Below are positions 20,469 through 30,581 of a stretch of 64,000 nt of DNA, one piece after another; position 1 is the stretch's first letter; the number at the start of each line of letters is the position of its first letter. Source of the DNA: Clostridium bornimense (GTDB lineage: Bacteria; Bacillota; Clostridia; Clostridiales; Clostridiaceae); the NCBI RefSeq assembly GCF_000577895.1, contig NZ_HG917868.1:558001-622000 (forward strand). The letters are read 5' to 3'. The translations under genes were made by a program, and so were the position numbers. The notes under the pieces are model-generated. The model had not been told where the DNA came from and ran no database searches. It saw only the letters and a list, made by a program, of their open reading frames with translations.

Positions 20469-20852
20469 TTGGTTAAAAGAGATATGTTTTATTTTGCTGA
20501 TATGGATGAAAAATTTATTTTAAATACTAAAGATATCGAAGGATTAGAAGATGGAGTTTTAGTTCATTGTCAACAATGTATTGAAAAAAATATAAAAGGT
20601 ATAATAACTAAAAAATATGGAATTGTAAATAGGGAACATAATTTGGTAAAGTTGCTAGAGGTGTTGTATCTTAATGATTTTCCACAATTAAAAAAATATA
20701 AAAGTTTATGTAGAGATTTAAAAGATTTTTATTTTACAAGAAGATATGCATCAGAAGATTATGAAGTTATAGAAAAAGATGAATATAATGAATACTTAGA
20801 AGAAGTTTTTCAGTTTTTAGATATATTAAAAGAGATAAGAAGTAATTTGTAA
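20469..20852 (+). CDS. HEPN domain protein (partner of MNT nucleotidyltransferase)
   Basis: A 127-residue helical protein of the HEPN fold. It has the helix-2/3 segment NREHNLVKLLEVL, typical of HEPN proteins, and FYFTRRYASEDY, which matches the position of the conserved RYP-type motif near the C-terminus. I do not see the Rx4-6H ribonuclease motif of HepT toxins, so it may be the non-toxic, substrate-binding kind of HEPN partner. It starts at TTG 20469, directly after the nucleotidyltransferase stop, with AAGGATGTGG upstream. Confidence 0.65.
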   Translation: MVKRDMFYFADMDEKFILNTKDIEGLEDGVLVHCQQCIEKNIKGIITKKYGIVNREHNLVKLLEVLYLNDFPQLKKYKSLCRDLKDFYFTRRYASEDYEVIEKDEYNEYLEEVFQFLDILKEIRSNL

Positions 20853-20967
20853 TTGAACACAATACAGAAAAATAAAATAAGTGAAAAGATTAAAGATTGT
20901 TACTTTAGTGAAATGATTAGTTGGGAAAAATATAATTGTAAACTAATTTAAATTGCAAATTAAATAA

Positions 20968-21001
20968 ATTGTGCATTGTGCACTGTGTGTACTATGCACT
21001 T
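20968..21001 (+). repeat. Short GTGCA-rich iterated and inverted repeat
   Basis: Copies of TGTGCA and GTGCAC/TATGCAC are iterated in both orientations in an otherwise AT-rich spacer, ending 17 bp before the DNA glycosylase start codon. Confidence 0.4.
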
Positions 21002-21018
21002 CATATATGAGGTGAAAT

Positions 21019-21891
21019 ATGGATTATAGAAATATAGAAGAACATAATGATTATATAAAAGTAAAAGATGTGAAAAATTTTAATTTAAGAGATATATTTG
21101 AGTGTGGTCAATGTTTTAGATGGAATGAAACTGATGAGAACAGTTATATTGGTATAGCTTTTGGTAAGGTTATTGAAGTAAAGGTAATAGAAAAAGACTT
21201 ATACATATATAATGCTACTAAAGAAGAAGTAGAAAATATATGGATAAACTATTTTGATTTAAATAGGGATTATGGAATGATAAAAGAAGAATTATCAAGG
21301 GATCCATTGTTAGCAGAAGCTATTGAATTTGGCAAAGGAATTAGATTAATAAAGCAAGATCCTTTTGAGCTTATTATATCCTTTATTATTTCTGCAAATA
21401 ATAGGATACCTATGATAAAAAGAGCTATTGATAAAATATCACAAAGATGGGGAGAGAAAGTAGAGTATAAAGGAAATATATATTATACTTTTCCCACTAT
21501 AGATAGTTTAAGGAATGCTACTGAAGAAGAACTTAGAGAATGTGGAGTTGGGTTCAGAGGAAAATATATAAAAGCTACAGTGGAAACTTTAAATGTTAAT
21601 ATGATAGATGAAATGTTGAAGGCCAATGATGATCAGTGTCATAAGTTACTTCAGAAGTTACCAGGCATTGGGCCTAAAGTTGCCGATTGTATAATGCTTT
21701 TTAGTATGGAGAAATATTCAGCATTTCCCGTAGATGTTTGGGTAAAAAGAGCTATGCAACATTTTTATTTAGCTCCAGATGTATCTTTACCTAAAATAAG
21801 AGAATTTGCAAGAGAGAAGTTTGGTAAATATGCTGGATTTGCTCAACAATATTTATTTTATTATGCTAGGGAAAATAAGATAATAATTTAG
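21019..21891 (+). CDS. OGG1-type 8-oxoguanine DNA glycosylase/AP lyase
   Basis: Base excision repair enzyme of 290 aa. The N-terminal OGG_N-like domain contains FECGQCFRW. The HhH-GPD domain follows: LPGIGPKVADCIML supplies the hairpin and the catalytic Lys (K220), and FPVDVWVKRAM supplies the catalytic Asp (D239). There is no C-terminal Fe-S cysteine cluster, which separates it from MutY and Nth and fits the OGG1 group. The start ATG follows TGAGGTGAAAT. It stands alone, closed by a terminator. Confidence 0.9.
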   Translation: MDYRNIEEHNDYIKVKDVKNFNLRDIFECGQCFRWNETDENSYIGIAFGKVIEVKVIEKDLYIYNATKEEVENIWINYFDLNRDYGMIKEELSRDPLLAEAIEFGKGIRLIKQDPFELIISFIISANNRIPMIKRAIDKISQRWGEKVEYKGNIYYTFPTIDSLRNATEEELRECGVGFRGKYIKATVETLNVNMIDEMLKANDDQCHKLLQKLPGIGPKVADCIMLFSMEKYSAFPVDVWVKRAMQHFYLAPDVSLPKIREFAREKFGKYAGFAQQYLFYYARENKIII

Positions 21892-21902
21892 TGATTTTAT
21901 AG

Positions 21903-21955
21903 AATAGGCTGTCGTAATAACAAATGAAAATTTGTTTATGAGAGCCTATTTTACT
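21903..21955 (+). terminator. Terminator after the DNA glycosylase
   Basis: AATAGGCT (21903-21910) pairs with AGCCTATT (21943-21950), with an inner A/T stem, and is followed by TT-rich sequence. The rest of the 501-bp gap to 22392 holds the groESL promoter and CIRCE; between about 21956 and 22270 I see nothing definite. Confidence 0.7.
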
Positions 21956-22271
21956 GCACAGTAATGATAGAAATTGTTGTAGAATTTCTTAGATTATAAG
22001 TGCGATATCATTAGTTTAGTATTGTGAATTATATATTTGTATATTTGATTATTGGAATAAAAATCTATCTTTAAAGTAATAATAGATAGAGCGTATTTAA
22101 AATAAAAAGTATAAAATAGTATAAATAAAAATGAGGGTATAGATAGTAGTTTCTTTAAAATACAAAAAAAGAAAAAGTTAGTAAAACGGTGAAAATGATA
22201 GAATAGGTAATTTAAATTAAGATAATCAATATTAAAGGAATAAATTGAAAAATAAAAAATCTATAAAATGG

Positions 22272-22300
22272 TTGCAATACTTTGTTGGATTATTTATTAT
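22272..22300 (+). promoter_or_regulatory. groESL promoter
   Basis: TTGCAA (22272-22277), a 17-bp spacer and TATTAT (22295-22300). The CIRCE operator begins 7 bp after the -10. Confidence 0.75.
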
Positions 22301-22307
22301 AATATTA

Positions 22308-22680
<373 letters not shown>

Positions 22681-22700
22681 TTTTTAGAAGTGAAATATAA

Positions 22701-24356
<1,656 letters not shown>

Positions 24357-24381
24357 TAAAAAAAGAATAATAAATTCCTTA

Positions 24382-24417
24382 AAAGAGTAGATTTGTAAAA
24401 TCTACTCTTTTTTATTT
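24382..24417 (+). terminator. groESL terminator
   Basis: AAAGAGTAGA pairs perfectly with TCTACTCTTT around a 9-nt loop and is followed by T-rich sequence. Confidence 0.9.
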
Positions 24418-24427
24418 ATTCAATAAT

Positions 24428-24462
24428 ATTTTAATAGTAAAAAATACTATTAAAATTTTTAG
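24428..24462 (+). terminator. Second AT-rich hairpin after groEL
   Basis: ATTTTAATAGTA (24428-24439) and TACTATTAAAAT (24445-24456) are a perfect 12-bp inverted repeat followed by TTTT, giving a tandem or backup terminator. Confidence 0.55.
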
Positions 24463-24513
24463 AAAAAATTTAATTAATTATAAAAATATAGTGGAAAAAT
24501 ATCTTTTTAATGG

Positions 24514-24519
24514 TATAAT
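24514..24519 (+). promoter_or_regulatory. Probable -10 of the type IV pilus operon
   Basis: A perfect TATAAT lies 66 bp upstream of pilD. No good -35 is visible. No c-di-GMP riboswitch fold was recognised in the leader. Confidence 0.4.
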
Positions 24520-24585
24520 ACATATAGTGGAATAATTTCAAGAATATATTAATAATATATTTAATAAACAGGAGACGAATTTATT

Positions 24586-25335
24586 ATGTATACAATTTTT
24601 GTAATCATCATAGGATTAGTGATAGGTAGCTTTTTAAATGTATGTATTTATAGGATTGAAAAAGAAGAGTCAATAGTAACTCCATCATCGCATTGTATGA
24701 AATGTGGACATGTACTTAAGTGGTTTGAGTTAATACCAGTGCTGAGCTATTTATTTTTGAAGGGAAGATGTAGGAGTTGTGGAGAAAAGATATCCATAAG
24801 ATATCCCATTATAGAAATTTTTAATTCAATTTTGTATTTAATATTATATATAAGATTTGGATTTACTATAGATTTTTTTAAATTTGCATTTTTGTCATCA
24901 TTATTATTGGTGATTGGAGTTATAGATTATGATACAACTTTTGTCTATACATCTACTATTAGAACAGGAATAATAGGGGGAATAATTTTTCTTGTTCTAA
25001 AAGTAATTATAGATGGAGATGGTATTGGAGACAATATTTTAGGTTTTTCTATAGGATTTATTATTATATTTTTAATAGTTGTCATTACAAAGGGGATGGG
25101 AGAAGGAGATTATGAAATAGCTGCTGTTTCAGGATTGTTTTTAGGCAGCAAAGGAATTATTTTAACATTGTTTCTTTCTATTGTACTAGGAGGAATTGTC
25201 GCTACTATTCTTCTTATAAGGAGAAAAAAAGGCTTACAAAGTAAAATGGCATTTGGTCCATATATTGCTTTAGCTACGGTAATAGCGGCGGTGTGGGGAG
25301 AGAAGATATTAGAATTTTATATGTTAACGATATAA
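24586..25335 (+). CDS. pilD: Prepilin peptidase / N-methyltransferase
   Basis: Membrane aspartyl protease of 249 aa that cleaves prepilins before the first hydrophobic residue and methylates the new N-terminus. The N-terminal domain begins GLVIGSFLNVCIYRI and carries the two zinc CxxC pairs (CMKC, CRSC). The A24 protease aspartates are in GVIDYDTTF and GEGDYEI. About eight membrane helices follow the usual layout. It is first in the pilus operon and serves the four prepilin-like genes downstream. Confidence 0.93.
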   Translation: MYTIFVIIIGLVIGSFLNVCIYRIEKEESIVTPSSHCMKCGHVLKWFELIPVLSYLFLKGRCRSCGEKISIRYPIIEIFNSILYLILYIRFGFTIDFFKFAFLSSLLLVIGVIDYDTTFVYTSTIRTGIIGGIIFLVLKVIIDGDGIGDNILGFSIGFIIIFLIVVITKGMGEGDYEIAAVSGLFLGSKGIILTLFLSIVLGGIVATILLIRRKKGLQSKMAFGPYIALATVIAAVWGEKILEFYMLTI

Positions 25336-25406
25336 AATTTTTTCTGGTTTTTAAATGTAAAGGTTTTAATAGGATTTTTATGGTTTAGTGCAAGGGGGGA
25401 GTAAAA

Positions 25407-27098
25407 TTGAATATGTTTGAAAAAAAGCGAATGGGAGACATCTTAGTAGAGCGTGGAAAGCTCACAAGAGAACAATTATTTACTGCACTAGATAAACAAA
25501 AGAAATCCGGTAAGAAATTAGGGGAAATATTAGTAGAAAGCAATATTGTATCTGAAGAAGACATTATAGATGTAATATCAATACAGAATGGAATAGAGAA
25601 GATAGATCTTACAGTAATAGATTTTGATAATAGAGCAATAAAAATGTTATCTCACAATCTTTGTAAGAAGTACGATTTCATTCCTTTTGGGTTTAATGAA
25701 AATAAAATTAAAGTTGCGTTGGCAGATCCTTCAAATATCTTTGCAATTGATGATATATCTATTGCAACGGGATTTGATGTTGAATCATATATATCGCCGA
25801 AATGGCAAATAAGAAAATTTATAGAAGTATATTATAACAATCAACAAATTGATAAAGCAGCAGAAGAGTTGTTTAAAGAAACATTAGAAAACAAATCTTT
25901 AGAAACAAATATAGAAGAAGTTAATGATGTAAAAAATGCTCCTGTAGTAAAAATGATAGAGTACATATTTAAGAATTCTATCGAAATGAGGGCATCGGAT
26001 ATTCATATAGAACCTTATGAAAATGAAATAAGAATAAGGTATAGAATAGACGGACAACTAAAATTAATTAATACTTTACCAATAGAAAATTTATCACCAT
26101 TAGTAGCAAGGATTAAGATATTAGCCAATATGAATATAGCAGAAAAAAGAATTCCACAGGATGGAAGGATAATAACTACTGTAGGTGATATTGATGTAGA
26201 TCTTAGAGTATCTGTTCTTCCAATAGTTAATGGGGAAAAGATAGTTATAAGAATATTAGATAGAAATAGTTATCAAATTGGTAGAGAAAAGCTAGGAATG
26301 AAGGAAGAAGATTTAAAAAAGTTAGATAATATAATATCTAGTCCTAATGGAATAGTACTAGTAACAGGGCCAACAGGTAGTGGTAAATCTACTACTTTAT
26401 ATACAATTTTAAATGAACTAAATACAAATAAGGTAAATATCGTTACTGTAGAAGATCCAGTGGAATATACATTGAAAGGTATAAATCAAGTAAATGTAAA
26501 TACAAAAGCAGGATTAACTTTTGCTAGTGGCCTTAGAAGCATCTTAAGACAAGATCCAGACATAATTATGATTGGAGAAATAAGAGATGATGAAACTGCA
26601 GAGATAGCTGTAAGAGCAGCTATAACAGGACATTTAGTTCTTAGCACTATTCATACTAATGATGCACCGTCATCAGTAGTAAGACTTATGGATATGGGTA
26701 TAGAACCTTATCTTGCATCTACATCTATAGCTGGAATAATTGCACAAAGACTTGTAAAAAGAATATGCCCTAAATGTAAAGAAGCTTATGAAGCTAGTGA
26801 ATATGAGAAAAAAGTATTACTGGGAGATACTTCAAAAAATCTTACTTTACATAGAGGAAGAGGTTGTGGTTACTGCAATGATACTGGATATGTAGGACGA
26901 ATAGGTGTATACGAAATTATGGAAATGTCAAGAATGTTAAGGGATGCCATGGCTATGAAGAAAGATATTGGAGTATTAAGGGATATAGCGAAAAGTCAAG
27001 GGATGAAGACCTTAGGAGAACAATGTATGGAATTAGTACTAGATGGTATTACAACTTTTAGTGAATTAGCATCTATAACTTTATTGAAGGAAATATAG
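25407..27098 (+). CDS. pilB: Type IV pilus extension ATPase
   Basis: Hexameric cytoplasmic ATPase that drives pilus assembly, 563 aa. The N-terminal MshEN-type region (about residues 6-60) has two RxGxxLVxxG-like repeats (RMGDILVERGKL and KLGEILVESNIV), a fold known to bind c-di-GMP in some family members. The ATPase core has Walker A GPTGSGKST (K327), the Asp box VEDPVEYT, the Walker B region DPDIIMIGEIRD and the His box HLVLSTIHTND. The zinc site is CPKC with CGYC. TTG 25407 is used because AAGGGGGGA lies 6 bp upstream; ATG 25413 is an alternative. Confidence 0.95.
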   Translation: MNMFEKKRMGDILVERGKLTREQLFTALDKQKKSGKKLGEILVESNIVSEEDIIDVISIQNGIEKIDLTVIDFDNRAIKMLSHNLCKKYDFIPFGFNENKIKVALADPSNIFAIDDISIATGFDVESYISPKWQIRKFIEVYYNNQQIDKAAEELFKETLENKSLETNIEEVNDVKNAPVVKMIEYIFKNSIEMRASDIHIEPYENEIRIRYRIDGQLKLINTLPIENLSPLVARIKILANMNIAEKRIPQDGRIITTVGDIDVDLRVSVLPIVNGEKIVIRILDRNSYQIGREKLGMKEEDLKKLDNIISSPNGIVLVTGPTGSGKSTTLYTILNELNTNKVNIVTVEDPVEYTLKGINQVNVNTKAGLTFASGLRSILRQDPDIIMIGEIRDDETAEIAVRAAITGHLVLSTIHTNDAPSSVVRLMDMGIEPYLASTSIAGIIAQRLVKRICPKCKEAYEASEYEKKVLLGDTSKNLTLHRGRGCGYCNDTGYVGRIGVYEIMEMSRMLRDAMAMKKDIGVLRDIAKSQGMKTLGEQCMELVLDGITTFSELASITLLKEI

Positions 27099-27116
27099 AC
27101 AAGGGGATGAAGTATA

Positions 27117-28319
27117 GTGACTAAATTTAAATATAAAGCTATGAATAGTCATGGAGAAAGATTAGCAGGAAGCTATGAAGGAAACTCAAAAGAGGATGTT
27201 ATTTCTATGATTTCAGCTAATGGTATGTATTTATTAGAGCTAGAAGAAGTATATGGTAGTAAAGAAATAAATTTAAGAACATCAAGGAGAGTTAAAACAA
27301 AAGATTTAGCAGTATTTTGTAGGCAGTTTTATGTAATGATCGATGCTGGACTAACAATAAATACAGCTTTAGATATTTTATCAAATCAAGTAAGTAACTT
27401 TAAGCTTAGAGAAACTTTGAAAAATATTAGCGAAGATGTGCAAAAAGGAGAGATATTATCTAACTCTATGAAAAAATATAGTGATGTTTTTCCTAATCTT
27501 TTAGTAAAGATGGTAGAGTCGGGAGAGGCTAGTGGATCATTAGATACTATTATGTTAAGAATGGCCAAGTATTATGAAAAGGAAAATAAGATAAATAGTA
27601 AAGTTAAAAGCGCTATGATATATCCAATAATTTTAAGTATAGTAGCTATTATTGTATTAGTCATTATGATGGTGAAAGTAGTACCAATGTTTGTTGATAT
27701 GTTTCAGCAAAGCGGTGCAAAATTACCTTGGGTAACAAGGGCTTTACTAGCTATTAGTGGTTTTATAACATCATATTGGATATTGATTATTATAGTTTTA
27801 ACTGCTACCATTGGTGGCTTTATATATTATAAAAATACAGAAGAAGGAGCTTACAACGTAAGTAAATTTGCGCTTAAATTGCCAATCATTAGGGAACTGA
27901 TTAAAAAAATTATAGTTTCAAGGTTTACAAGAACTTTATCAACATTATTATCTAGTGGTGTTTCTCTTGTAGATTCTATAAGAATTGTAGCAGGAGTAGT
28001 AAACAATAAAGTTGCTGAAGAAGGACTTATAAAAATAAGTGAAGATGTAGTAAAAGGAGAAGGATTGTATGGACCTGTAAGGGCTAATAATCTTTTTCCA
28101 CCAATGTTATCATCAATGATAAAAATCGGAGAAGAGTCTGGAGCTTTAGATGATATTTTAGATAAAACTGCAGATTTTTATGATGAAGAATTAGATATGG
28201 CTGTATCTTCAGGAACTGCAATGTTAGAACCACTGATGATAATTGTTATGGGGATTGTAGTAGCATTTATAGTTTTTGCAATTATGTTACCTATGTTTGA
28301 TATGTATCAACAAATATAA
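27117..28319 (+). CDS. pilC: Type IV pilus inner-membrane platform protein
   Basis: GspF/PilC-family polytopic platform that couples the PilB ATPase to pilin insertion, 400 aa. It has two T2SF domains (about residues 70-190 and 270-395), each with the family pattern FCRQFYVMIDAGL...VESGEASG and FTRTLSTLLSSGV...IGEESGALD, and three membrane helices. GTG 27117 follows AAGGGGATG, 18 bp after pilB. Confidence 0.95.
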   Translation: MTKFKYKAMNSHGERLAGSYEGNSKEDVISMISANGMYLLELEEVYGSKEINLRTSRRVKTKDLAVFCRQFYVMIDAGLTINTALDILSNQVSNFKLRETLKNISEDVQKGEILSNSMKKYSDVFPNLLVKMVESGEASGSLDTIMLRMAKYYEKENKINSKVKSAMIYPIILSIVAIIVLVIMMVKVVPMFVDMFQQSGAKLPWVTRALLAISGFITSYWILIIIVLTATIGGFIYYKNTEEGAYNVSKFALKLPIIRELIKKIIVSRFTRTLSTLLSSGVSLVDSIRIVAGVVNNKVAEEGLIKISEDVVKGEGLYGPVRANNLFPPMLSSMIKIGEESGALDDILDKTADFYDEELDMAVSSGTAMLEPLMIIVMGIVVAFIVFAIMLPMFDMYQQI

Positions 28320-28346
28320 AAAATTAAAGATTTAGGAGGAATTTTT

Positions 28347-28784
28347 ATGAAAAGACAAAATGTACTTAACAAAAAGAAAAGAAAGAAAGGGTTTACACTT
28401 ATAGAGCTTATTATAGTTATGGCTATTATGGCAGTATTAGCTGCAATTGCAATACCAAAGTATTCAGCATTTAGAGAAAGTGCTAATCAAAAACATGATA
28501 TATCAACTGCAAAAACAATAGCTAATGCAGCGAGTGGTTTAGTTGCAGATCAAAAAATATCTGTACCATCAGCATCTAGGATAACCTTAGATGGATCAGG
28601 TGCCAATACAGATGGTACCGAAATAGAAGGTATGTTACAAGGCTTACCAAAAAGTAAGACAGGTGTATGTAAAGATAAATTTTTCAAAGTTGAAGTATTA
28701 AGTAATGGAGATATAGAAGTTTATATTACAGATGGTACAAATGATTATATAGCATATCCTGATCAAGATCCTATTTTACAATAA
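28347..28784 (+). CDS. pilA: Major type IV pilin
   Basis: Prepilin of 145 aa. A Lys/Arg-rich leader ends in Gly, followed by FTLIELIIVMAIMAVLAAIAIP, so cleavage is G|F with Glu at +5, the canonical type IVa arrangement. The mature protein is about 125 residues. A single Cys is visible late in the protein (TGVCKDKF), so no disulfide-bonded D-region loop. It has the strongest ribosome binding site of the operon (TAGGAGGAA) and is followed by a stable hairpin, both consistent with high expression as the major subunit. Confidence 0.93.
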   Translation: MKRQNVLNKKKRKKGFTLIELIIVMAIMAVLAAIAIPKYSAFRESANQKHDISTAKTIANAASGLVADQKISVPSASRITLDGSGANTDGTEIEGMLQGLPKSKTGVCKDKFFKVEVLSNGDIEVYITDGTNDYIAYPDQDPILQ

Positions 28785-28796
28785 TATATTAATAGA

Positions 28797-28827
28797 TTAA
28801 AGTGTAAGGAACTCCTTACACTTTAAT
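28797..28827 (+). terminator. Intra-operon hairpin between pilA and pilM
   Basis: A perfect stem pairs TTAAAGTGTAAGGA with TCCTTACACTTTAA around a tiny loop. It is followed by AT-rich sequence without a long T-run. It is probably a partial terminator or an mRNA 3' stabiliser giving more pilA than downstream message. Confidence 0.65.
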
Positions 28828-28860
28828 CCATAAAATTTTAGAAAGAGGGTGAAGATAAAA

Positions 28861-30015
28861 GTGGAAGCTATAAAAGATAAGTTACATATAGGTAACGAAA
28901 AAGTTAAAAATATAAATATTAATAAATTTAAATCATTAGGAAAGTCTAATAGAAAAAAAGATAAAGAAGTTATAGTATTTGATATTGGTACAAGTTCTAT
29001 AAAAGTATTAATAGGAAGGTTTTATAGAAATAAAGTAGTAGTAAGAGATTGCATAATAGAAAAAACTCCTGAAGGCTCTGTTATAGATGGAGCTATAATA
29101 AATATTTTAGCTTTAGAATCTGTGGTGAAAAAAATAATAGAAGAAAATGATATAAATATAAAAGATGTTATTTGTACTACAAATTCATCTTCAATTATTA
29201 ATAGGGAAATTTATATTCCTAAAGTAGATAAAAGTGAAATGGATACAGTAATAAAATTTGAGATACAAGAATATCTTCCAATAAACCTAAATAATTATAT
29301 TGTGCAATATATTGAATTGGGTGAAGAGGAAGTTGATGGAAAAGAAAAAATAAAGGTTAATGTTATTGCATATCCTGAAAAAGTAGCAAGGACTTATTAT
29401 GAATTTATAAAAAATTTGGGGTTTAAACCCTACGCTTTAGATGCTACTTTTAACTCATTAAATAAAATAGTTAAAGTTTCAAAAGAAATAAATGAATATG
29501 AATATAATGATGGAGATACCTTAGCATTTATAGATATGGGGGCAGCTTCAGTTAATGTAAATATATACAAAGATGAAAAACTAGATTTTACTAGAATTCT
29601 TAAACTTGGTGGTAATGAGATTGATGAGGCTTTGAAGAATAAGTGCAATATTCCTCAAAATGCTTTTGAAAGGGTAAAGTTTCAAGAAGTGAATTTAATA
29701 GATTTAGAAGAAGAGGGCCCAAGTGCTGTAGTTAGAGACATTATTGAAAAATGGACATCTGAAATAGATAGAATCTTTAAGTTTTATAAAAGTAAAGATA
29801 TAGGAAATAAGATAGATAGAATTTTTATTTATGGTGGTATTTCTAAAACTAAGGGAATAGAAAGTTATTTGTCTGGAAGATTTACTACAAAGGTAAGAAG
29901 AATAAAAGAATTAAGTAATGTGTACTTTGAGGATAATAGAGATGGAGAAGCTTCTATAGAAAAGTATGTAAATGCTATTGGTGCACTTATAAGGCTAGAT
30001 GAGGAGGAAGCATAA
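28861..30015 (+). CDS. pilM: Type IV pilus assembly actin-like protein
   Basis: Cytoplasmic actin-fold ATP-binding protein, about 384 aa, which links PilB/PilC to PilN and PilO. Visible are the phosphate-1 motif FDIGTSSIKVLIG, the second phosphate-type segment AFIDMGAASVNVNIY and the adenosine-type IYGGISKTKGIESYL. GTG 28861 is preferred because AGAGGGTGA is placed well upstream of it; GTG 28849 overlaps that site. It is 3 bp before pilN. Confidence 0.9.
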   Translation: MEAIKDKLHIGNEKVKNININKFKSLGKSNRKKDKEVIVFDIGTSSIKVLIGRFYRNKVVVRDCIIEKTPEGSVIDGAIINILALESVVKKIIEENDINIKDVICTTNSSSIINREIYIPKVDKSEMDTVIKFEIQEYLPINLNNYIVQYIELGEEEVDGKEKIKVNVIAYPEKVARTYYEFIKNLGFKPYALDATFNSLNKIVKVSKEINEYEYNDGDTLAFIDMGAASVNVNIYKDEKLDFTRILKLGGNEIDEALKNKCNIPQNAFERVKFQEVNLIDLEEEGPSAVVRDIIEKWTSEIDRIFKFYKSKDIGNKIDRIFIYGGISKTKGIESYLSGRFTTKVRRIKELSNVYFEDNRDGEASIEKYVNAIGALIRLDEEEA

Positions 30016-30017
30016 CT

Positions 30018-30581
30018 ATGAGAGATCTTAATTTTTTTAAAGATTATAAAGGTGGAAAGCAAGAAAGAATAAAGCAGTCAAAATATCTCTATATAGTAAT
30101 AGGACTTTGGATAGTGATAATAGTTATAACTTTAGGGTATAATTCTTTTAATATTTTAAGATATAAAAATAAATATAAACATTATAATGAGCAACTAAAT
30201 TCTGATAGGGTTACAAAGAAGCTGCAAAAAGTAGAAGAAGTAGAAAATAAAATATCTGTATTAAAGGTTTATGATACAAATCTTAGTGAAGTTACTATGG
30301 CAGTAGATAGAAGAGATGATGTATCTAAAGAAAATATAGAAAAAATAAGAAAATGTGGTACTGAAAATATGGAATATTCTAAGTTATCTATTCAAGAAGG
30401 AGTAGTAAATATAGAAGGTACTGCTAACAATAGAAATGATATAGCAACTTTACAATATAACCTAAAAAAATTAGGGATTTTCAATGATGTTCATGTTAAT
30501 GATATAAAAGATAATTCTGGAAAGTGTGCTTTTTCTATAAAGGCTGTAATAAAGGTGGTGGATAATAATGAAAATAAATAA
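30018..30581 (+). CDS. pilN: Type IV pilus assembly protein PilN-like
   Basis: Bitopic membrane protein of 187 aa: a short cytoplasmic N-terminus beginning MRDLNFFKDYK (PilN proteins carry the PilM-binding peptide here), one transmembrane helix at about 28-48, a coiled-coil stretch, and a small extracytoplasmic alpha/beta domain with IEGTANNRNDIATLQYNLKK. The identification rests on topology, operon position and the C-terminal pattern. It starts after GAGGAGG and overlaps the next gene by 14 bp. Confidence 0.8.
   Translation: MRDLNFFKDYKGGKQERIKQSKYLYIVIGLWIVIIVITLGYNSFNILRYKNKYKHYNEQLNSDRVTKKLQKVEEVENKISVLKVYDTNLSEVTMAVDRRDDVSKENIEKIRKCGTENMEYSKLSIQEGVVNIEGTANNRNDIATLQYNLKKLGIFNDVHVNDIKDNSGKCAFSIKAVIKVVDNNENK

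Noticed and set aside
24418-24585. c-di-GMP riboswitch upstream of the pilus operon
   Set aside because: Looked for because some clostridia use one at pilA; no conserved aptamer core could be found in this AT-rich leader.
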